This document shows positions 53,920 through 60,983 of a DNA stretch of 64,000 nucleotides, in pieces. A program made the position numbers and the translations under genes. The first letter of the stretch is position 1, and the number at the start of each line of letters is the position of its first letter. Under the pieces are notes generated by a model, which did no database searches, was not told the DNA's origin, and saw only the letters and a list, made by a program, of their open reading frames with translations. Origin of the DNA: Alphaproteobacteria bacterium (lineage in GTDB: Bacteria > Pseudomonadota > Alphaproteobacteria > UBA828); contig WTGU01000152.1 of assembly GCA_011523425.1 (NCBI GenBank), positions 42,515-106,514 of the forward strand, read 5' to 3'.

Positions 53920-55773
53920 ATGAACGACGCATCCACCGCTTCAGCGACCGCCCCCCACGCCGAGAGCGAGGAGCGGCTCAGCGCCCTCAATCTCGCGGTC
54001 ATGGCCAACCGCATGGACGCGATCTGCCGCGAGATGACCAACACCGTGCTGCACAGTGCGCGCTCGGCCGTCATCGGCATCGCGCGGGATTTCTCGTGCG
54101 CCATCATCACCGCCGAGCACGAGGTGCTGGCGACGGCGGAAGCCATGCCGATCCACGTCTTCGGCATGAACATCCAGACCACCATCATGAGCGAGAGGCA
54201 CCCGGATTTCCACGAGGGCGACGCCTTCCTCGACAACGATCCCTACGGCGGCAACAGCCACGCCGCCGACCACACGATCCTGGTGCCGGTGTTCCACGAG
54301 GGCGAGCACTTCTTCACCGTGGGCGTGAAGGCCCACCAGGCGGACGTGGGCAACAGCCAGCCCACCACCTATTTCGCCGCCGCGAAGGACGTCTATCACG
54401 AAGGCGCGCTGATCTTCCCCTGCGTCCAGGTGCAGCGGGATTTCCGGGACGTGGACGACATCGTGCGCATGTGCCGGCGCCGCATCCGGGTGCCCGACCA
54501 GTGGTTCGGCGACTATCTCGCCGCCATCGGCGCGGCCCGGATCGGCGAGCGGCGGCTGAAGGCGTTCATCGACAAGTACGGCGCCCCGGCGGTGCGGGCC
54601 TTCATCGGCGAGTGGCTCGACTATTCGGAGCGGCGGGCGCGCGAATCCATCAGGGCGCTGCCGAGCGGCAGGCTCGAGAACGAGGGCTGCCACGATCCGA
54701 TCCAGCCCTTCCTGCCCGACGGCATCCCGGTCAGGGTGACGATCGACATCGACGGCGAGGCCGGCTTCATCACCGTCGATCTGCGCGACAACCCCGATTG
54801 CGTGGACGCCGGCATGAACCTCACCCGCGTCACCTCGACCATGGCGGCGGCCCAGGCGGTCTTCGCCTGCCTCGATCCCGACATCCCGCACAACGCCGGC
54901 AGCTTCCGCCGCCTGGAGGTGCTGCTCAGGGAGAACTGCGTGGTCGGGATCCCGCGCTTTCCCCATAGCTGCTCGGTCGCCACCACCAACATGACCGACA
55001 TGATCATCAACCTGATCCAGTCGGCCTTCGCCGCCCTCGGCGACGGCTTCGGCTTCAGCCAGGGCAATTTCTGCAACGGCGCCGGCACCGGGGTCTGCTC
55101 CGGCAAGGACTGGCGGCGCGGCGGCGCGCCCTACGTCAACCAGATGTTCATGTCGGCCGGCGGCATGCCGGCCTCCGCACGGACCGACGGCATGCACGGC
55201 CTGGTCAACCCGGTCAGCGTCGGCCTCGTCTACCGCGACAGCATCGAGGTCAACGAGCAGCGCTTCCCCTTCCAGGTCGACAGCGTGCGCGCGCTGGTGG
55301 ATTCCTGCGGCGCCGGCCGCCGGCGCGGCGGGCCCGCGTCCGAGGTCGTCTTCGGCCCGCGCCACGACCCGATGCTGGTCATCAACATCTGCAACGGGCT
55401 CACCATCCTGCCCCAGGGCGTGCGCGGGGGGCTGGCCTCGCATGCGGGCTATCAGGCCAAGATCGCCGCCGACGGCACCCGCGAGGTCTACGAGACCGAC
55501 GCCTACTGCCATCTCGAGCCGGGCTCCAGGCTGCACGCCATCGACAACGGCGGCGGCGGCTACGGCAACCCGCTGGAGCGCGAGCCGGAGCGGGTGCTCG
55601 ACGACGTGAACGAGCGCTACGTCTCCCGCGCCAAGGCGGCGGACCTCTACGGCGTCGTGATCACCGGCTCCGAGGCGGACGACGACCTCGCCGTCGACCT
55701 CGCGGCGACGGAGGCGCTCCGCCGCGAGCGGCAAGGCGGAGGCCAGCAGGAAGAGGAGGTCGCTGCCTCCTAG
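53920..55773 (+). CDS. Hydantoinase B / N-methylhydantoinase subunit (HyuB family), orphan
   Basis: A 617-residue HyuB-family protein. 'SARSAVIGIARDFSCAII' near residue 48, 'HIFGMN'-like 'PIHVFGMNIQTT', 'FLDNDPYGGNSHAADHTILVPVF' near 105 and the C-terminal 'NGGGGYGNPLEREPERVLDDV' (near 560) are signatures of hydantoinase B/oxoprolinase. HyuB normally works with HyuA to cleave 5-oxoproline, N-methylhydantoin or carboxylate acetone in ATP-dependent reactions; no hyuA gene is adjacent. I start at the ATG 53920; 53869 would add 17 residues. Followed by an inverted-repeat unit. Confidence 0.88.
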   Translation: MNDASTASATAPHAESEERLSALNLAVMANRMDAICREMTNTVLHSARSAVIGIARDFSCAIITAEHEVLATAEAMPIHVFGMNIQTTIMSERHPDFHEGDAFLDNDPYGGNSHAADHTILVPVFHEGEHFFTVGVKAHQADVGNSQPTTYFAAAKDVYHEGALIFPCVQVQRDFRDVDDIVRMCRRRIRVPDQWFGDYLAAIGAARIGERRLKAFIDKYGAPAVRAFIGEWLDYSERRARESIRALPSGRLENEGCHDPIQPFLPDGIPVRVTIDIDGEAGFITVDLRDNPDCVDAGMNLTRVTSTMAAAQAVFACLDPDIPHNAGSFRRLEVLLRENCVVGIPRFPHSCSVATTNMTDMIINLIQSAFAALGDGFGFSQGNFCNGAGTGVCSGKDWRRGGAPYVNQMFMSAGGMPASARTDGMHGLVNPVSVGLVYRDSIEVNEQRFPFQVDSVRALVDSCGAGRRRGGPASEVVFGPRHDPMLVINICNGLTILPQGVRGGLASHAGYQAKIAADGTREVYETDAYCHLEPGSRLHAIDNGGGGYGNPLEREPERVLDDVNERYVSRAKAADLYGVVITGSEADDDLAVDLAATEALRRERQGGGQQEEEVAAS

Positions 55774-55787
55774 TTCCCTCTTTCCAT

Positions 55788-55882
55788 CGTCATGCCCGGA
55801 CTTGGTCCGGGCATCTCTCTCGGCAAGGCCCACCCGTCGCTGGGCAAACACGTGGATGGCCGGAACCAGTCCGGCCATGACG
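55788..55882. repeat. Double-hairpin intergenic repeat
   Basis: A 95-bp unit bounded by CGTCATG and its inverse CATGACG. Inside are two hairpins: ATGCCCGGAC-TTG-GTCCGGGCAT (55792-55814) and ATGGCCGGA-ACCAG-TCCGGCCAT (55856-55878). Such 'CGTCATGCCCGG' units are widespread between genes of alphaproteobacteria. It lies between the convergent hyuB and MFS genes and may act as a bidirectional transcription stop. Confidence 0.8.
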
Positions 55883-55923
55883 TGTGTGCGGGGCGAATGC
55901 TCGGAAACTTCTCGGCCGGGTCT

Positions 55924-57150
55924 CTAGGCCACGAGCGCCCGGTGGCGCCGGGTGAGGTAGATCACGATCGCCGCGTTGAGCACGTTGAAGGCGATGGCGT
56001 TGACGAAGGAGGCTGTATACGAGCCGGTCGCATCGTAGAGCGCGCCGGCCATCCAGCCGCCGAGCGCCATGCCGGCGAAGGTGAAGAGCATCGCCCAGCC
56101 CACCCGCCGGCCCGCCTCGTGCGCGGGAAAGTACGTCCTGATGATGATGGTGTAGGACGGCACGATGCCGCCCTGCGAGAGGCCGAACGCCGCCGAAACG
56201 ACGTAGAGCAGCGTCAGCGTATCGGCGCCGAGGAAGGCCGCGAGCGCCAGCGCCTGCAGCACCGAGCCGAGCAGCAGCGTGCGCAGGCCCCCGATCCGGT
56301 CCGAGATGAAGCCCGACCCGATGCGGCTCACGATTCCCGTGCCCAGCATGAGCGAGAGCATCTCGGCGCCGCGCTGGGCGGCGTAGCCGAGGTCCGAGAC
56401 GTGGGCGACGATGTGCACCTGCGGCATCGCCATCGCCGTGCAGCAGCCGAGCCCGGCCACGCAGACCAGGCATTGCAGCGTGCCGGGGGCGAGCCCGAGC
56501 GGCCGCGTCGCCCCCAGCGCCGCGCGCGCCTGCTGCGCCGCCGTGAGCACCGCCGGCTTGCGACGGAGGACTGCCGCGAGCGGCAGCATCACGCAGGCCA
56601 TGACGATGGCGATGATGATGAAGGTCTCGCGCCAGCCCCGCGCATCGAGAGAGACCTGGACGATCGGCGGCCACAGCGCGCCGGCGAAGTAGGTCCCCGT
56701 CACCACGATGGCGACCGCGAGTCCGCGCCGGCGGGTGAACCAGAGGGAGATGTCGGCGGCCACCGGGGCGAACACGGCGGACGTGCCGAGCATGCCGGAG
56801 AGCACGCCGAGCGCCGCGACGAACTGCCAGAACTCCTCGGCGAAGGCCGCGCCGGCCATGCCGGCGGGGAGTCCGACACAGCCGATCAGCACCGGCACCA
56901 GCACGCCGAAGCGGTCGGCGAGCCGCCCCATCACCACACCGCCGACGCCGGCCGTGGCCATGAACATCATGTAGGGCAGCGAGGCCACGCCCCGGCTCAC
57001 GCCGAATTCGAGCGAGGCCGGCTTGAGGGCCACGATCACCGCATACATGGCGGCGCCGCCGACGGTGACCAGCACCAGCGCCGCGACGAGGCGAACCACC
57101 GGATAGACGGAGGTCTCCCCAGCCGGCGCCGTGTGGTCGGTCTCGCTCAT
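55924..57150 (-). CDS. MFS transporter
   Basis: A 408-residue major facilitator with 12 hydrophobic segments. The MFS loop motif between helices 2 and 3 reads 'GRLADRFGVLVPVLIG' (near residue 65) and its repeat 'GFISDRIGGLRTLLLGS' lies near 275. The 'FGVSRGVASLPYMMFM' segment and overall pattern resemble the oxalate/formate-antiporter-like or monocarboxylate (OFA) group. Start at ATG 57150; the ATG at 57213 would prepend a basic non-membrane stretch. It may import or export the carboxylate used by the neighbouring enzymes. Substrate not predictable. Confidence 0.85.
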   Translation of the reverse strand: MSETDHTAPAGETSVYPVVRLVAALVLVTVGGAAMYAVIVALKPASLEFGVSRGVASLPYMMFMATAGVGGVVMGRLADRFGVLVPVLIGCVGLPAGMAGAAFAEEFWQFVAALGVLSGMLGTSAVFAPVAADISLWFTRRRGLAVAIVVTGTYFAGALWPPIVQVSLDARGWRETFIIIAIVMACVMLPLAAVLRRKPAVLTAAQQARAALGATRPLGLAPGTLQCLVCVAGLGCCTAMAMPQVHIVAHVSDLGYAAQRGAEMLSLMLGTGIVSRIGSGFISDRIGGLRTLLLGSVLQALALAAFLGADTLTLLYVVSAAFGLSQGGIVPSYTIIIRTYFPAHEAGRRVGWAMLFTFAGMALGGWMAGALYDATGSYTASFVNAIAFNVLNAAIVIYLTRRHRALVA

Positions 57151-57296
57151 GTGTCGTCCACGCTGAGGCCGGCCAGGCGCCGGGTGGCGTTCGCGGCGCA
57201 CGCTAGCACGCACCCGCCGCGGCGCGCGAGGCGGGCGCCATCCTCACGCGGCGCGAGGTCGGCGAACCGGTCGATCCCTGCGTCGACAACCCATGC

Positions 57297-57325
57297 CTGA
57301 CAGGCATAGGCGTTGCGCCTAGACT
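57297..57325 (+). promoter_or_regulatory. Candidate sigma-70 promoter for the DUF4189 gene
   Basis: CTGACA (57297-57302), a 17-nt spacer and TAGACT (57320-57325) give a fair match to TTGACA-N17-TATAAT. Transcription would start near 57332. Confidence 0.45.
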
Positions 57326-57328
57326 GGC

Positions 57329-57355
57329 TCACGGGTCGTCACACATGACCCGTGA
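57329..57355 (+). other. Leader hairpin before the DUF4189 gene
   Basis: TCACGGGTC and GACCCGTGA form a 9-bp perfect stem with a 9-nt loop, ending just before the AGGGAGGA Shine-Dalgarno of the gene at 57371. It would form at the 5' end of the message and may stabilise it. Confidence 0.5.
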
Positions 57356-57370
57356 CAGGGAGGAACCGCG

Positions 57371-57769
57371 ATGACGCGATACCGCATCCTTGCCCTGGTC
57401 GCTGCGGCGGCGCTCTGCGCAGCGGCGACGGTACCGATTACCGGCCCGGCATCGGCCCAGGATCGCTACGGCTCGATCGTCTTCAGCCAGGAATACGGCG
57501 GCGGCTACGCCTGGGGCATGGCCTGGAGTTACGACAGCCGGTCCTCGGCCAGGAACACGGCAATCAACGAATGCCGCAGCCAGGGCGGCAGCAGTTGCGG
57601 CGAGATCGCCTGGTTCCGCAACGCCTGCGGCGCCCTGGTCATCGGCGACAACAACGGCTACGGCGTCGGCTGGGCGGAATCCCTGCGCGACGCCGAGATC
57701 ATCGCGATGAACGAGTGCCGCAGCGTCAACTACAACTGCTATCACGCCGCCTCCAGGTGTTCGTATTGA
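57371..57769 (+). CDS. Small secreted DUF4189 protein
   Basis: A 132-residue exported protein. The signal peptide (residues 1-30) ends in 'GPASA' before 'QDRYGSIVFSQ'. The mature part has the DUF4189 pattern: 'GMAWSYDSRSSARNTAINEC' and 'GVGWAESLRDAEIIAMNEC', two repeats each ending in N-E-C, plus 'SCGEIAWFRNACGALVIGDN', giving six cysteines able to pair in three disulfides. Function of the family is unknown. Strong SD AGGGAGGA. It sits alone between minus-strand genes with its own promoter and leader hairpin. Confidence 0.85.
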   Translation: MTRYRILALVAAAALCAAATVPITGPASAQDRYGSIVFSQEYGGGYAWGMAWSYDSRSSARNTAINECRSQGGSSCGEIAWFRNACGALVIGDNNGYGVGWAESLRDAEIIAMNECRSVNYNCYHAASRCSY

Positions 57770-57841
57770 CGTGAGGCCGCGCCCGGCGGCGGGCCGAACG
57801 GGCCTCTGCCGAACCCGCCCGCCCCCGGCGTCGGCCGCGCG

Positions 57842-59494
57842 TCAGCCGATCGAGGTCGGTGCGAGGCGGGAGAGTTTTGTGGTCTCGGCGGTGATGACGT
57901 CGACCACTGCCGGCTGCCTCTCGCCGACGGCCCGGATCGCGCGCTCCAGCGCGGGCCTGAGCGCCGCCGCCTCGCTCACCCTCTCGGCATGGCAGCCGAG
58001 GCCGCGGGCGATGGCCGCATAGTCGCCCTGCTGGGTGTTGGCCCGGTAGCGCGCCGAGGCCTCGGGGATGTTGCGGTCATAGCCGGAGAAGATGGAATCG
58101 TGCTTGACCACGGTGAGGATGGGGATGTCGTTGCGTGACGCGGTCTCCCAGTCCATGCCGGTCATGCCGACGGCGGCGTCGCCCATGACGTTGACCACCA
58201 GCTTCTCCGGGTTGGAGAGCTTGGCTCCCATGGCGAGGCCGAGCGAGAAGCCGAGCTGCGAGGACTGGCCCCAGCCGAGGTAGCTGCGCGGCGGGCCGGA
58301 TTCGTAGAAGACGCTCTGGATGTCCCGCGAGGCGCCGGATTCGTGGGTGAGCATGGTGGTCTCGGGGTCGAGCAGGGACCACAGCTCCCGCATCATGCGG
58401 TAGCCGTTGATAGGCGAAGCGTCGTCGGCGAAGAGCGGCTCGTAGTCCGCGCGCCAGTCGCGCTTGAGGCGCGCGATGGTCTCCGCCGTCTCGGCGCGCC
58501 GGGCGGTGCGGCCCTCGCCCACCTGGCGTTTGAGCTCGGCGGCGAGCTGCGCGAGGAAGAGCTTCGCGTCGGCGACGATGCCGAGCGCCGCCGGGTACTC
58601 CTTGTTGATGTCGATGGGGTCCGCGGTGGCGTGGACGATCGTCTTGCCCTCGGGGATCACCGGCGTGAACGGCGCCCGCGTGAGGCTCGTGCCCACTGCC
58701 AGCACGCAATCGCTCGCCTGCAGGTAGTGGGCGGTCATGGCGGTGGTCGACAGCGCGCCGACGCCGGCCGCCAGCGGATGCGCCTCGGGGATCGCGCTCT
58801 TTCCCTGCAGCGTCGTCGCCACCGGCGCGCCGAGGAGCGTGGCGACCTCGGCGAGCTCGTCGCTCGCCTCGGCATAGAGCACCCCCTGGCCGGCCCAGAT
58901 CAGCGGCGTCTCGGCCTGCAGCAGCCGCTCGGCCGCCTCCCGCACCGCGCCCTCGTCGGCGGCGGACCGCATGGGCCGCACCGGCGCATAGGGCACGTCG
59001 CCTTCGATCTCGGCGGCGCAGACGTCGCCCGGCAGCTCCAGCATCACCGGCTGCGGCCTGCCCGAGCGGAGCGCGGTGAAGGCCTGGCGCAGCTTGATGG
59101 GGAGCTGGTCGGCGGCCAGCACCTTCTGCGCCATCTTCGTCGTCGCCGCGTAGTTGGCGGTGCTGTCGAAGGTCGGCGGCTGGTCGATGTAGGAGGTGCC
59201 GGGATGGCCGGGGAGGAAGAGCACCGGCGTCGAATCGGTGTGCGCCTGGGCGACGCCGGCGAACGCGTTCTCGGACCCTGCCAGCGCCTGCACGGTGAAG
59301 ACGCCGATTTCGCGGCCGTTGGTGGAGCGCGAGACGCCGTCCGCCATGTTGCCGGCGACGCGCTCCTGCCGCGTGGTGATGACCGGCACGTCGGCCCGCG
59401 CCATCGCCTCGATGATCGGGCTGTTGGGGAAGCAGAAGCAGCGGCGGATGCCCTCCGCCTTGAGGATCTTCACCAGGAGGTCGGCGCCGGTCAT
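57842..59494 (-). CDS. Thiamine-diphosphate enzyme of the acetolactate-synthase family
   Basis: A 550-residue ThDP enzyme with Pyr, central and PP domains. The catalytic Glu is in 'VITTRQERVAGNMADG' (near residue 44). The central domain shows 'AETPLIWAGQGVLYA'. The diphosphate-binding motif near residue 441 reads 'MGDAAVGMTGMDWETASRN' and ends in 'VVKHDS', where most enzymes have GDG and end in N-N. The last metal ligand would thus be His or Asp. It probably decarboxylates or condenses a 2-oxo acid (oxalyl-CoA decarboxylase, glyoxylate carboligase and benzoylformate decarboxylase are relatives). No regulatory ilvN-type subunit is adjacent. Confidence 0.85.
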   Translation of the reverse strand: MTGADLLVKILKAEGIRRCFCFPNSPIIEAMARADVPVITTRQERVAGNMADGVSRSTNGREIGVFTVQALAGSENAFAGVAQAHTDSTPVLFLPGHPGTSYIDQPPTFDSTANYAATTKMAQKVLAADQLPIKLRQAFTALRSGRPQPVMLELPGDVCAAEIEGDVPYAPVRPMRSAADEGAVREAAERLLQAETPLIWAGQGVLYAEASDELAEVATLLGAPVATTLQGKSAIPEAHPLAAGVGALSTTAMTAHYLQASDCVLAVGTSLTRAPFTPVIPEGKTIVHATADPIDINKEYPAALGIVADAKLFLAQLAAELKRQVGEGRTARRAETAETIARLKRDWRADYEPLFADDASPINGYRMMRELWSLLDPETTMLTHESGASRDIQSVFYESGPPRSYLGWGQSSQLGFSLGLAMGAKLSNPEKLVVNVMGDAAVGMTGMDWETASRNDIPILTVVKHDSIFSGYDRNIPEASARYRANTQQGDYAAIARGLGCHAERVSEAAALRPALERAIRAVGERQPAVVDVITAETTKLSRLAPTSIG

Positions 59495-59580
59495 GCTGGT
59501 CTCCGTGACGTGCGTCCGTGATGTACGCGCGCACCCGGCCGCGCAGGGCGCAGGGCGTTCCGGTTGCGGCTGACGGGCGC

Positions 59581-60450
59581 TCAGATGCCGGCGAGCGCCT
59601 CGAGGGCGTTCCGGTCCGGCGCCGTGCTGCCTGCGGGATCGAGGGGCTGGATGCAGACGTGGCTCGCGCCCGCGTCGAAGTGCGCCTTGATGCGCGCGCG
59701 CACCGCCTCCGCGCTGCCCCAGGCGACCATGGCGTCGAGGAAGCGGTCGCTGCCCCGCTCGCCCAGCTCGTCCTCGGCGAAGCCGAGGCTCAGCCAGTTG
59801 TTGCGGTAGTTGGTGAGCGGCATATAGATCGAGAGCGTCTGCGCCGCGACGTTGCGGGCGGTCGAGGCCTCAGGAGTAAGGCACACCTTCTGCTCGACGC
59901 AGAGCCAGGCGTCGGGGCCGACGATCTCGCGGGCGCGCGCGGTGTGCTCCGGCGTCACGTTGTAGGGGTGCGCGCCCCTCGTCCGCTCGGCGGCGAGCGC
60001 CAGCATGCGGGGGCCGAGGGCGGCGAGCACGACGTTGCGCTCCTGCGCGGGGATTTCCACCTCGGCCGCGTCCATGGCGTCGAGATAGGCACGCATGGTC
60101 GCCACCGGCTTCGCGTAAGAGTGGCCGCGAAAGCCCTCCACCAGCGGCACGTGCGAAACGCCGAGCCCGAGCACGAAGCGGTCGCCGTAGAAGTGGTTGA
60201 GCGTGTCGTGGCCGGCGATCGCGGCGATGGCGTCGCGCGCATAGATGTTGGCGATGCCGCTCGCGGCGCAGAGCCGGTCCGTCTCCGACAGCACCAGGCC
60301 GGCGAAGCTGAGGCTCTCGAAGCCCGTGCCCTCGGGATACCAGAGCGCCGCGTAGCCGAGCGCCTCGGCCTGCTGCGCGAACGAGGCGACATCGCCTGCC
60401 GATGGCGCGTCCGGGAAAATCCAGACGCCCTGCCTGCCCAACTCCTTCAT
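59581..60450 (-). CDS. F420-type LLM-class oxidoreductase (TIGR03620-like)
   Basis: A 289-residue luciferase-like TIM-barrel protein. 'GRQGVWIFPDAPSAGDVASFAQQAEALGYAALWYPEGTG' region near residues 5-43 and 'FVLGLGVSHVPLVEGFRGHSYAKPVATMRAYLDAM' near 92-126 match the TIGR03620 LLM subfamily, which in actinobacteria uses coenzyme F420. Neighbour evidence for F420 is lacking here, so FMN use is possible. SD GGAG precedes ATG 60450. The gap to the ThDP gene is 86 bp on the same strand, so they may be cotranscribed. Confidence 0.82.
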   Translation of the reverse strand: MKELGRQGVWIFPDAPSAGDVASFAQQAEALGYAALWYPEGTGFESLSFAGLVLSETDRLCAASGIANIYARDAIAAIAGHDTLNHFYGDRFVLGLGVSHVPLVEGFRGHSYAKPVATMRAYLDAMDAAEVEIPAQERNVVLAALGPRMLALAAERTRGAHPYNVTPEHTARAREIVGPDAWLCVEQKVCLTPEASTARNVAAQTLSIYMPLTNYRNNWLSLGFAEDELGERGSDRFLDAMVAWGSAEAVRARIKAHFDAGASHVCIQPLDPAGSTAPDRNALEALAGI

Positions 60451-60591
60451 GCCTCGCCGCTCCTGCGCTGTGCTCCGCCCGGTCGGCGGCAGGGTAGCAC
60501 GGAACGCGCCGGCGATGGCCGCCCGGCGGGGCGCGGGCTATCCTCGCCGCTGCGGCGGGCGGCGGTGCGCGCGACGAGGAGGAGGCGAGCC

Positions 60592-60960
60592 ATGGCAGGC
60601 GAGACGGCCTTACACGAGGACAGGGACCGGGTTTACCGGGAGCGCTTCGACAGGAGCCTGCGCGCGCACCTCAGGACCCTGATCACGCCGGCGCTCATCG
60701 AGGAATACCGCGCGAGCCCGCTGGGCCAGCACTCGGACGACCTGGAGCGCGTGCTCAACTACTTCCGCCGCGCGCCGTTCGAGGGCAAGTACGTGCTGTT
60801 CGAGCTGGAGGCCAACCGCGCCTACAAGATCGTGACCACGACGGGCGCAGACGGCGGCCTGCCCGAGGACGTGGACGGCACCGTCTACACCGACAAGAAC
60901 GAGGCGCTCCATGCGGTCTTCCTCAAGCGCGTGGCCGCGCTGATGGCAGGCGACGGCTAG
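60592..60960 (+). CDS. dmfA1: N,N-dimethylformamidase small (alpha) subunit
   Basis: A 122-residue acidic/basic helical protein. The assignment rests on its place 23 nt before the large subunit and on its size, close to the 132-residue small subunit known from dimethylformamidase operons; 'RDRVYRERFDRSLRAHLRTLI' and 'DGTVYTDKNEALHAVFLKRVAAL' are the most conserved-looking parts. It does not hold the catalytic iron but is part of the active heteromer. ATG at 60592 follows a very strong GAGGAGGAGG. The pair hydrolyses N,N-dimethylformamide to dimethylamine and formate in known cases. Confidence 0.75.
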   Translation: MAGETALHEDRDRVYRERFDRSLRAHLRTLITPALIEEYRASPLGQHSDDLERVLNYFRRAPFEGKYVLFELEANRAYKIVTTTGADGGLPEDVDGTVYTDKNEALHAVFLKRVAALMAGDG

Positions 60961-60983
60961 GGCCGAAGGGGAGGGGGCAGGCG

